A stretch of 64,000 bases of DNA from Phyto melanocephala (taxonomy: Eukaryota; Arthropoda; Insecta; Diptera; Rhinophoridae): assembly GCA_941918925.1 (NCBI GenBank), contig OW799233.1:248001-312000 (forward strand), given 5' to 3'. The position numbers were made by a program, and so were the translations under genes. This document shows positions 39,135 to 49,982 of the stretch, piece after piece; position 1 is the first letter of the stretch, and each line of letters starts with the position of its first letter. The notes under the pieces are model-generated. The model had not been told where the DNA came from. It worked only from the letters and a program-made list of their open reading frames with translations, and did no database searches.

Positions 39135-39240
39135 AGCATCTGAGAATTCGAATCCACGCACTGTGTAAAGCGATGCGAAGGGAATGGTGGACAACAATTG
39201 TTGTACCATTCTCTATCTGTCAGGGGCGGTTGATGTACTT
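39135..39240 (+). repeat. SINE-like fragment with palindrome
   Basis: AATTCGAATCC (39145-39155) resembles a Pol III B box. It is followed by GCGATGCG, GGTGGACAAC and ACCATTCTCT in the same order as related phrases after the B box of the 13806 repeat. The 14-bp palindrome ACAACAATTGTTGT lies inside, framed by AATGGT and ACCATT. No A box could be placed. Confidence 0.3.
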
Positions 39241-42200
39241 CACTTTTCATGAATTTTTAACCACCTAGCCCATTGACTACTGCTGATCCTTACAACCTCA
39301 ACCTCGTTTGCTTCCTAGCTTGAGCTGCTGGAGAGTTGTAGACCTTAACCCACAGTTGGACTGCATGCAAAGGGAAAGCATGACCAAAAGGTTGCTAATT
39401 CGATGGTACTCTGAATAGTTTTTTATATACAGCTTTAGTTTAGATAGTTTTGCTGTAAAATTCCATAACAGACAAAGTTGCAAATAGAGCGATCGTAAGT
39501 AGATAGATAATGAAGACCCACAAGAGGTGGAGAGGATTTTATGAAGATACTCTTGTGGGTAGAAATATGATGATGAATAATGAAATAATGAAATAATTAC
39601 ATCTGCCCCAATAGAGGAGGTTTCATCTGTTCGAAATATCTGTTCTCATGTATGACCGAGAAGCAGGGACAGAAGAGGAAACGTCGCATGATTAGGAAAG
39701 CTATTGAGATATTGAACAAAAGCAATATTCTTGTATTTATATAGGCACGACATCCATAAAGTAGTGATACCTGGGAAAAAGTTTAACTTTCGACTCGAAC
39801 AAACAACAGAAGGTAGCGGACGGTAAAATTCTGCCTATCGTAGTAATTTTTTTTTTTTATATTTCAGCTTTAATTTAGAAAAAAATAAAAATATTTTCAT
39901 ATATTAGAGTGAAAAAGTAGGCATACTTTAAGATAGATAATTCCAAAACATTAAATATTAACAATGCCTAAAAAAAACTAGAAAAAAGAAAATCAATTCG
40001 AACAATAGTTCGAAAAATAACACATGTTGTATTATATAGTAGGGCATCAGTACTAAACAGCACGCTACTATACATAATACACAATTGCTGCATTGGCCAA
40101 AATGCCAGGAACAAATTAAAACCAAAATTTCAAAAATATATCACATATGTAGATACATATACACGTTTTGTTTAAACAAAAGTTTTCTGATGAGACAAAG
40201 AAAACAATAACTAATAAATAAATAAAAAAATAATGACAACAAAATGTAAAAAAAATAAATTTTGGGAAAAAATGGATTTTGTTTGCCAGTGTCAAGGGCT
40301 TAAAAGTGAATGTTTTATTTAATCACAATAACTTTCTTCTATACTTATACATATGCATGTATATATTAGTACACACATACATACAGACATACCGAAATCA
40401 CTATATGTATATGTATGCACATGTGCATTTGTATTTGTTTTGTTTTATGAAAATGTAATTTATGTGTCTGCGCGTAAGCCATGGCAAAAGATTGAATGAA
40501 GCACAGTTGCATTATGGTTTCTGTTTGTTGGTATTTTTTTAAATACAGCGATAGGCATGTGTGTATGTCTCGGTTTGTACGTGTGTTATGTTTTTTTTAA
40601 GGACTGTTTGGAGTAATTTTGTAACAAATTTTTATCTTCTTAAAAGTCTAATAATTGAGATTTTAAAAAGTATTTTAAAATAACGTTTCACCATCACTAA
40701 AATGTAAACAAATTTAATTATTATTAACCTACTATAGTGTGTGCAATATTATAATTGGGAAGCAAGAAAGAAAAAAAAGCACACTTGTGTAGTCAACAAT
40801 AAAAGAATAATATGAATATCCTTTTGTACTAATTTGTTTTAAGGTGATCAATAATTGTCTCTAAAATATTTTTCGTTTTAATCATTTCGTTAACTTTTTT
40901 CTTAAACTTATACCGGAACCACTTCAAATGCATAGTGGTAATCAATCCGTTTAGTTATTTTTCTGATTTGGTCGTACAAAAAAACAATACAAGTTTTCTA
41001 CATCTTGATTTTTGTTTTGCGCAAAATATAAAAAAAAAAACTTAAAACTTGTATCAAAATATTTAAAATGTCGACGCAAAAAATAAAACAGCTAAAGCAA
41101 TAAGTTATAATAAAAAGTATTTCACTTTTGCGTATGAGTAATTTTTTTTTAAATTGGAAATAAAAATAAAAAAGTATACGTAGAAAGAAACACCTGGCAC
41201 ATAAAACCAACTGTTTATAATTATATAAGAAGCGGAATGCTATTGTAGCTTCTTGAACATTTATTATAATATATTTTCTTGCATTTTAATATATATATTA
41301 TGCATTAAGCGGTTGATTTCTTGTTACGCAGTTTACGCTTACATTATACAACCGATTTTAATAACCGATTTTGAATGTAATTTTCCTGCAGATGTACACA
41401 ACCTATTACTTTAGTTTAGTGTTTTAGGAATTATATGTGATTAAAGTTGCTACTAGCATATGCGCAAATCATATACATATCTGTAACTAAGAAAACAAAT
41501 AAACAAAGTTATATGTGTTGATACAAATTGCTTTTGCACAAAAAGTGCAAAAAAAAAAAAAACAAAATATGTTTTTGGTTTTAATTTTTTTTTATAAATT
41601 CAGTGCTTACAGCTTTTTGGATTTAATATTAAAATGAGGAATATTTGTCCTGATTTTTGTGTTTGAATAATTACAGCGGTCCGGGTTCAGGAAGTATTTT
41701 TCGAATATTTTAAAATGTGTATAGTTTTTTCATTTGCTGTAATAGAAATAAAAATAATAATATTTCTCATTTGGAATTCGCAAATACGATTTAAAAATTG
41801 TTTGATTTGATATCTTAAATTAACTGGTTTCCTAAGAACTCGCTTGATTTCAATTTGAAAGTTAAATAAGTATTTAAATAAACAATTCCCATTAGGGATT
41901 AATATAAGTTGTAAGTCCGGCATATCATTAATATTATTAGTAATATGATAATCTTTGCGACAATAACACATACAGAAGCTCACATACATAAATAGATTAG
42001 TCAGCATCTATATATAAATATATGATTTTATGTGTATGGCAATGAGTCAGGTGTGGATCTATTCAAAAAACATAAATTAATTAATTTTTTAATTTTAGGC
42101 GAAACTAGTTTGGTTTTCGGTCTGGATTTGTAAACACATCATGATTACCTCGTCCGCTTGATTTACGCCCGATATAACTGGGTATGCACATACATAAATA

Positions 42201-43439
42201 TACTATATGTACATGTCCATATTGATATAAGCATTCTCTATATTAAAATAACGATACTCAAAGTCAGAGAACCAGCACAAACAAACATTGTCATTTGTAT
42301 GCATGCGTATGTATGTATGTATTATACATACAAATATCATTTAATTATATATTTTTTTGTGTTTATGGCAGAAGAAGCATGATCATTAGTATAGATTCAG
42401 GCATTGAATTATATCACTTTAAGTTTTGTAGAGATTCCTTACGTCTCATTGATAATACAGGAGCTAGACTTAATACAACATGTTTTTTGTGAGGAAAACC
42501 CACAAGCCAATATGATGAGGGTGGATATTAAGTTTATATGTTAAGAGACCAGGTGTATATGGTTTTACAAATAAGGCTGCAAGCAAGGAGTGACCAAGCA
42601 TTCATCATTATTTCCCTGTGTGCATATATATGTAAGTGTATGCAGTCATATTCGTACATTTGTGTGAAATGAGTTTTTGATTTATTTTTACGTACTTGTA
42701 TAAAAACAAAAACAAAAAATTCAAAAAAAACACGCTGCACTGCTCGTTTGTGTTCCCATAAATACTAAAGCCAAAACAATAACAATGATACAATAACGGA
42801 TTGTATGTATGTATGTGTGTGTAGACAATATTGTATCACAAATCGCACAAATGAGTAGCGTATGCATGTATAGCCTGTGAAATATGTGCATTCTGACAGA
42901 GTACCTACAATTTACTGCATTTGAGTTTATCATTGCAGCTAGAAGGCAAAAAGAAATTTCTCCTTTGGCTAAAATGAGTGCCGAGTTGAAATTCAGTCTG
43001 TCCTTTAGCCACTTTTGCATGCATAATTTCATATGCATGAATTTGTGCAATTTAAAGTAATTTACAATTAACATTCAACTACAATCTAATACAGGTACCA
43101 CTTGCTTGCTTACCCATAAAAAAATTATATTTTGGGTCATTTTGATAATTTTTCGCTATTAAAATGATAAAATCCATTATGAAAAATAAAGATTCTTCTG
43201 ATTTTGGAGTTTTATTCTTAAGTTACACATTTTGTAGTAAGACAATAACTTAAATTTGTTTAAAAGCCAGTTTTGGAAGTAGTTTAAAAATAAAATTTGT
43301 GTAACCCAAATATAGTATAAAGTCGGTAAAATTTCGTAATGTGATTTAAATGGAATGCTTCCAGCCTTAAAATATAAAAAAGACGAGTTTATTAAAACTT
43401 CAATGCACTGTCGATTCTTGGATTCTCCTATGCCCCATC
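39241..43439. other. Intergenic DNA with one strong hairpin
   Basis: Includes the hairpin at 39516 and ATGT/TATA tracts near 40350-40420 and 42180-42330. A mildly balanced patch at 39260-39760 has no frame I can name. Open frames of up to 117 codons (for example 42721-43074 minus) lack any domain. Confidence 0.5.
39516..39560. repeat. Perfect 11-bp stem with 23-nt loop
   Basis: ACCCACAAGAG and CTCTTGTGGGT. Its base composition stands out from the surroundings. Function unknown. Confidence 0.75.
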
Positions 43440-43690
43440 AGTAATGATACCGAAGTTACTATCAACGCCTTCATTGTGCATGGATCCATCCGGTAAAAAC
43501 ATGCGATGCAGCCGCTTGACCATATTTACTCGACTTATAGTGCTCCTTTGACATCTGAGTCTTTTTAGTCTCTGTGTACGATATCCAGGATTTTCCTATA
43601 TCCCGGCCAGAGGTGCTGATAACACCCCGGACTAACAATGATACCTCGGCATGGACACTTTTCCAAGGTAACATACCCCCGGTGGATAAA
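43440..43690 (-). other. Unclassified GC-richer segment, possibly old element
   Basis: The minus strand has an open frame, 43704-43471, with SVHAEVSLLVRGVISTSGRD and a second frame with KRLRCQRSTISRVNMVKRLH then DGSMHNEGVDSNFGIITDG. Neither matches a family I recognise. The abrupt composition change suggests inserted DNA. Confidence 0.25.
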
Positions 43691-44615
43691 CAATAAAAAA
43701 ACAAAAATTTAAATCCTATTCTGACTTTTTACGTATTCTGTGCATTAATAGATGGTTTTGTGCAAATGAATATTTAAACTATTTTTTATTGAAGTACAAA
43801 TATTAAGGTACACTTATTTAGAATAAAACAAATTGTGTTACAAGGAGCGCGTCAAAATAACGCTTTAAAAGGTAAGGGTATAAAAAATCAACAAACAAAC
43901 ATCCTGTGTAGATAGCCTAGATAGATACCCTAATGATTGACCATACATTTATGTATGTGAGTTCTGCGAAATTCTATTATACTTGGACAATACCTTTTCA
44001 CATATTTTTTTTTGTTTTTGCTGTGAGTGTGCAAATGTTTATTCACATGTTAATATTTATTGCAACGTTTACATTTATTTGAACACAAATACGAAGGCTT
44101 TAAAGCACAAATTTATTTTATCGTAAAAACAACAAATGATAAATGCGCTTTAGATTGTTTCGATAATTGCAGCAGTAAAAAGCATTTTAGATAAACAAAT
44201 TTTTAAAACAAATTTTTCACATTTACGTACGAGTGAAAAGGAACATGTATCGTAAATTTATACTTATTTGTTAGCTCCGGCAAAGAAACAAAAAATACAA
44301 CAATAATTATAAAACAATCGTTGGTAAATTATTTAAAAACGGCAATGAATGCAGATTTTGGAGGAATTTTTAATGAGACGGGTGTAAATAAGTTTAAGCA
44401 AAGATTTTTAAGATGTTCGTGCAACTTTTGGCTAAAAATTAATGTAAGATTTTAATAAGTACTTAGTCTAATTCCATGTTGAGGGGTTGCATTTTTTTTT
44501 GTGTGATCATTGTAAGCGATATATTGTACATGTTAGACATACTGAAATCAGTGTGTTTTACTCCATGTGCATTCTCTTACAAAATCGTTCTGTCCCTTAT
44601 TGAAAATGTTTCTGA
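43691..44615. other. A+T-rich intergenic DNA
   Basis: Nothing recognised. Confidence 0.6.
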
Positions 44616-44816
44616 TCTATCTATTTATATAAAAATAAGTTGCATTGTGTTAGTAATTGATGTTCTCTGGAATGCGCGAACCGGTTTTGTTTCTGCATAT
44701 GAAAGGTTCTGTTTCTTCTTATAAAAGGTGTATAAACGGTCTCTGTATGTGTATTGGTTTATGAGTTATAGACATTTTAGTGAATACTACTACGAAGTGT
44801 GCAGGGGGTTTGCTAG
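44616..44816 (+). mobile_element. Helitron-like element, 201 bp
   Basis: Starts TCTATCTATTTATATAAAAA after an A and ends GTGCAGGGGGTTTGCTAG before a T. This follows the same TC...CTAG, A/T insertion rule as the elements at 16164 and 22322. No coding capacity. Confidence 0.55.
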
Positions 44817-45694
44817 TTACCAATAAAAATAAATGTAAAACAATAAGTATATGATAAAACCAACAACACAAAAACATACAAATATATCTTAAAATGTATT
44901 AGAAATATTGAATTTAAGTAATTACAAGCGATTTGAAATTATCAAGAATAAAGAGCCAATCCATCAGTCAATATTAATAAAGTGCAGTCTTACCTGATTG
45001 TTTGTCGTAAAATAAAACCAGCAAAAAGAAATTCGTGCAGGGTGTTAAAAGGTTGCTTTAAGCCGAATGTATTTTCCTGCTCATTTGTTCCTAACTTTAG
45101 ATAATATCGTATATGGTTTATAGATGAATGAGTAGAAGAGTTACTACCCAGTATTTTAAAAATTATATTTTATCAGTTATTAATACTTTTAAGGTGAGGC
45201 CATAAATAATTGTACCATAAATCACTTTATCGTGTAATTATTACAAAATAAAATAAAATAAAAAAATAATAATAATTGTTTGCATGTGTGTGTGTGTGTG
45301 TGGGTGTGGGTGTGCATATACATATATAAACCAATAAAGCCATTATTCATTTTAATTTTTAAATTTGCTATTAAAGGTGTGATTTATTTGTTACATTTTA
45401 CTGAGATACAAAAAGAAAACTATTTTAATTACTTGGCTGATTATGTAAAAAAAAAAAATAAAATTTAAATTTAAATTTAATAATTTTAACCAAATATAAT
45501 ATCGATTACTTAGAATACGAAAAGATTTTTTTAATTATCCTACCAAATACTTCATTATTTTAAAGTAATTTTTAAATCACTAACCCGTTTGCAAGAGCGC
45601 CTTTTTAGAAGATTTGCTCTTTATATGCGATGTCTCACTTTTTAACAACCTTACGGCATATTGTAATGTCTAATGTAACATATAAATTAAATAA
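44817..45694. other. Intergenic DNA
   Basis: Contains a GT-rich tract at 45284-45314. No gene. Confidence 0.6.
45284..45314. repeat. (GT)n-rich tract
   Basis: Nine or so GT units followed by GGGTGTGG variants. Confidence 0.85.
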
Positions 45695-45839
45695 AACAAG
45701 TAAGAGCACTATATTCGGCTGTGCCGAATCTTTTATACCCACCACCAATTTTGTGTATATTTGAAGCACAATATTCATTATTTTGTTAGTCGCTATGGAA
45801 TAATCTCTTTATAATGAAATGTGTATCACTTTCTTTGTA

Positions 45840-46453
45840 GAGGGTGGTTGAATTTTAAGGGCCCATGTTGAAGGTGAACCACACCTAAACGTCAAGTTTT
45901 TTCTTGTATTTCATTTGACATTTCTCAATCTGAGACTACCTCAATTTGAACCGTTGAAAGATACGCAATCGAGCAACGCGTTATTCAGGTTTTTTTATGA
46001 AAATGGGCGCTCAAATAAAAATGCATTTTGTCCACTTCGTAATTCTTTTGGTCAACATAATCGTTCAAATTCATCCACAATCGGGAGAATTTTAAAAAAT
46101 ATTTAAATTTCTGCAAAACAGGTCTGTAAAAAATGTTAGAAAATCTGTGAATGCCTTTATAGTGCGTTGAATGGGAACCACTGATGGTTTTTGCGATAGT
46201 GTGGCAAAAGATCAGTCAACCTCGACTCATCATCATGCCCAACAATTGAGCATCAACATTGTCATTGAAAATTTGGGCCATCTGATGGACTTGTGCCGCC
46301 GAGGTTAAAGCGGTCATTTGGCCGACATTTCGTCCATACATAATTGAACCATACCAATATTATCATAATAAAAAGAAATGAGGATATTTAGTTGCCTAAA
46401 TAAATTGTATTTTATTCAAAATCAACATCGGCATTTAAAATTCAACCACCCTT
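45840..46453 (+). mobile_element. Tc1-like element inside repeat A copy 3
   Basis: Flanked by TA (45838-45839, 46454-46455). The left end GAGGGTGGTTGAATTTTAAG and the right end, inverted, AAGGGTGGTTGAATTTTAAA form terminal repeats that extend imperfectly to about 30 bp. At 614 bp it is longer than the copy at 29086 but still lacks the catalytic part. Confidence 0.75.
45939..46345 (+). pseudogene. Truncated DUF4817-type transposase
   Basis: A frame open to 46106 reads RFFYENGRSNKNAFCPLRNS then FGQHNRSNSSTIGRILKNI. This is the N-terminal helix-turn-helix seen in this insect Tc1/IS630 branch ('YY.N..S....FR.LR..FG.HNRP...TI.RI'). After stops it continues DSVAKDQSTSTHHHAQQLSI (second helix-turn-helix) and then NLGHLMDLCRRG and GHLADISS, the C-terminus. 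The DDE/D core is deleted. Confidence 0.7.
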
Positions 46454-47098
46454 TAAACCTTCGATATGCTCGTAAAATGATGTCGTAAATTAAGTCTTTT
46501 AATAAAAGTTTGTGTTAAAGTAGGCGTCAATAAAGTTTCTGCTAATAAATGCCACTTAGATATTTCAATATAGTCCTTTATTTTTCCAAAAGCTTTGTCA
46601 ATAGAGAAATTATATGAATTTAAGATAAATCGTTATACGGGAGGTAGGCGTTACAGTTGGCATGTCACCTAAATTTTCCGGCATAACAATGACATTGATT
46701 AGAAGGGTATATGTAGCAAATTTCATTATCATACCTCTTATTTGATCGGTTTTGTGAGCTTTTAAACTTCATTAACAGTAGATAACGTTAGAAGTGGGCG
46801 TTATAGTAGGCGTATCAAAGTTGTTTCTGCTAATGAATGCAACTTAGGTATTTTAATATAGTCCTTTATTATACCAAAATTTTTATTCATTAAGAAATTA
46901 TATGAATTTGAGGTAAAGCATTATATAGGAGGTGGACGTAAAAGTTGGCGTGTCGCCTTTTTTTCGGTTAAAAGAAAGCCCTTAACCAAAAAGCAGAGTG
47001 TGCAAAATTTCGGAATCGTACATCTAATTTTGTCAGTTTTATTAGGTTTTAAATTTTAAATATACTGAAAAATACACTGTGCGGTATAAATTTTGTTA

Positions 47099-48466
47099 CC
47101 TTTTAAACATTAAGTCTGTAAAAAAAACATGTGTTGAGACATCTGACAAAATTTTAATTAGAGTGCGCTCTATTTGCTTCTATAAAAAAATGCGACATCA
47201 GTCGTCAGCAGAAATCTCTGCTGCCGCAAAGCAGTCAATGTAAAAGTACAATTTTGACAGACATGTAGATTTACATATGTCTCACAAATTTTAAAGTCAG
47301 ATGTAAAAAACATACCGTGTATTATAGCCTTTAGAAAACCTTTGCTTACGTTTGGTTTTTAGATGAAGTGAAATAATAATCAATTGTTTTGCTTTGTAAA
47401 ACTTTTATTGTGAGACACTCGTAGTTGATGGTCTTCTTGACACTTTTTAAAATTTTTAGCTCCTTTGTTTATCAAAAGAGAAAAATCTGTGAGATAATGA
47501 AACGGCTTCTCATTCACTATTGACAAGAATTGCTTATACCTGGTATCTAAGTTTGTTTTCGGTATCAATTTCAAATTAAATACTAAATCACACACGTTTC
47601 ATATAAGATGACATGACTTGGAACTTCATTTTCAAAAAATAGTTTGAAATACGTTGAAAAGTTGCAAGTTTATCAACAAGTTTATGATGTGACCTTTATT
47701 GAGTGTAGCTTAAAATAAAACTTCACATACACTTCATAGGGTTATTGTAAATTCTTTGTCACTTTTAAATTTTTGTTCCTTTATTCACTAGTCCATTATT
47801 TGTTATCCTTCACTTCCGTTTCATTATGTATGCTCATACGAGTGTTACACTTCAACTGTGGTCTGCCACAGTAAATTTACCACTTGACGTTTGTATTTGT
47901 CACTTTTGTAGGAATTAAAAAACCTGCATTTAGTCTGGTTCTATGCCTACCTCTGGCTGCATTAATGCCGGCGTCATTTCCATACCGTGGACTGAAGTGT
48001 GTTTTCCACCATTAAACTTTTAATTTATGTAAAATATATACAGGAGGTGAGAAAAGCACTTTATGCAAAACAAAATAAAAAATATTGCAATATTTTTTCT
48101 AACTCTAAGTATGCATATGAACAAACATATCTACGATTAATAGTAAATAAAAATATGGCCTTGCAGTTATTGTGAAGCATAAAGTAAAAAGTGGAAATAA
48201 ATTGGTAGATCTTAGAATTATTAAGCCTTAAATTGACCTTAAATTTTAAGATTTATGGTAAGATTGGTCTTAACTGCGCTTTAAAAATTTGTAATCAAAA
48301 CATAAAAAAAAAATATAATTTACACATAAAATAGATATTTTAAAACATTTTCTTTATATCTGTGCCAAAAAAAAAACTGCTTATTTCTGTTTTAAAAGTT
48401 TTTCAGAAAATCACTTTAAAATTTTTGAGTTGTTTTTTAAAAATGATTATTTTTTTTAAATATAAA
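47099..48466. other. Intergenic DNA
   Basis: A patch at 47160-47260 is more balanced in composition. The longest frame, 47380-47595 minus, has no recognisable domain. Confidence 0.5.
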
Positions 48467-48583
48467 GAGCCGTATTCATAAAAAATGTTTTAGGTTTATT
48501 CAAGACTTATTTGACAGATGTTGTAGAGAAATTTGTCAAATAAGCCTTCAATAAACCTAAAACATTTTTTATGAATACGGCCC
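48467..48583. mobile_element. Fold-back MITE, 50-bp arms, 94% paired
   Basis: The arms 48467-48516 and 48534-48583 match at 47 of 50 positions and enclose a 17-nt loop. Each arm begins G(G/A)GCCGTATTCATAAAAA and ends CTTATTTGACA. The near identity suggests recent insertion or ongoing homogenisation. No clear target duplication is visible beyond AAA on both sides. Confidence 0.85.
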
Positions 48584-49779
48584 AAAGACTATTATATGAG
48601 TTCAGTAAACAACATACTTTTAAATGACTATTCATTGACATTTCGTCTGTCTTTTTAAGAAGTATTTTAGTAATGACTTGATTTATAATGTGATACGCAA
48701 GTACTTATTTTCAGACATTTGCTTAGATACACACACAATATAATTTCTTGTTGCGAAATTTGCTAGAATCCATTCAAGTACACAACTTTTTATAATTCTG
48801 ATTTAGTTTAACACGCATAGGGTATATGTAATAATTATTTTGACAACAACGGCAAAGCATTTCATTTAAAAGGTGTTGACTTGTAGATTTTCACTGATTT
48901 TCAAATTTTAAGTTAAAATATCGCAATGTAATCTAACAGAATTTTCGTCCTTAAAAGAACCGAACGACTTCTGTAAGTCCATAATAACAATGATACTTAT
49001 TACCACTTATTTAAGTTTCTATTTGTAAGCGAGCGTGGTAAGTACTTGACTCCAATGACATCGCCGTGTTAAAAAATTAGGTTTAGGTTACAAATTGTTA
49101 TGAAGAACTGTTTTCTAGTACTTTCAACTCATTATTTTGTAATGTGTTATTTTGCTGGGACCATGTTGGTTTTCACATATATTTTGGTTAATTACAGGTT
49201 TTAACAAATTTATATTCCAAATAATACTGTTCTTTGAAAAAAAAAATTGCCAATAAGGTAGTCCAAAATAGTTGCAAGTTTGCCCGGAGGTAGCTTAGAA
49301 ATTGCAATAATGTGATTAACTAAATTTGAGCTTATGTCGACTTAAGCAGTATTTTGTTTTTGCTACAGATATTTTATTTTGTATATGACTTGGGTTAATT
49401 ATTGCTACGTTCCTTAGCATAATAGTGATCCAGTTGTATATTTTTTCTGCACTCCAACAATAGATATGTCATAAAGGAATATAAATAATTAAATAATCAT
49501 TTGACTTTTTTAGTATGTTAAACCATAATTCAATATTATTCTTAAATCCAAATTCACTAAAAAGCACTTTTTTTCTTTTTTCTTTTCTAAAGTTGCAACA
49601 GATCAAAGTCTAAATTCCTTCTTCTTATTATTTTCGGCTTGCGCTTTATCTGACTCTATGCATCAGTGTAGAAGAATTATTCGTGATTTGCAAAATCAAT
49701 GTCAAATATAATAAAATCAGCACTTGAAAACTATTAAAATTTATTATCAAAATTCGTGCCACATGAGAATTGTATTTTG
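48584..49779. other. A+T-rich intergenic DNA
   Basis: Nothing recognised. Confidence 0.6.
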
Positions 49780-49982
49780 GCAGATTTTACGAAACGATGT
49801 CTGTAGAAAAGCATACAAAATACAGGTGATTCAAGAACCGAAGTAAAGTGACGTACCACAACGTCGATTTTTTTGTGAAAATGCCCTTAAAAAGTGTAAT
49901 AAAATCCAGTCTTCAGCGACAAAGATCATTTTTGTGAGTTTGCCAACAAACAGAATTGCCAAATTAAGTGTGAAAAGAAAGC
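49780..49982 (+). pseudogene. Transposase fragment, DUF4817-type Tc1/IS630 branch
   Basis: Reads AEILRNDVCRKAYKIQVIQE then PK, stop, SDVPQRRFFCENAL and, after shifts, VCQQTELPN. This parallels 'RILRKDL.LKAYKIQL.QELKP.D...RR.F..WAL' and 'VNKQNCRIW' in this family, the stretch leading into the catalytic domain. Confidence 0.6.

Larger units (their letters stand above)
45695..47098 (+). repeat. Dispersed repeat, family A, copy 3 (3' truncated), with nested Tc1-like element
   Basis: The head (AACAAGTAAGAGCACTATAT, TTCGGCTGTGCCGAA hairpin, TTTTATACCCACCACC) is nearly identical to copy 1. The body follows copy 1 up to GTGCGGTATAAATTTTG, where homology stops and the tail is lost. Confidence 0.75.

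Noticed and set aside
39135..39160. tRNA gene suggested by AATTCGAATCC
   Set aside because: No A box, acceptor stem or anticodon arm at proper spacing. Kept only as a SINE-like fragment.
42721..43074. 117-codon minus-strand open frame
   Set aside because: No recognisable domain. It spans TATG/TACA repeats and has typical non-coding composition.
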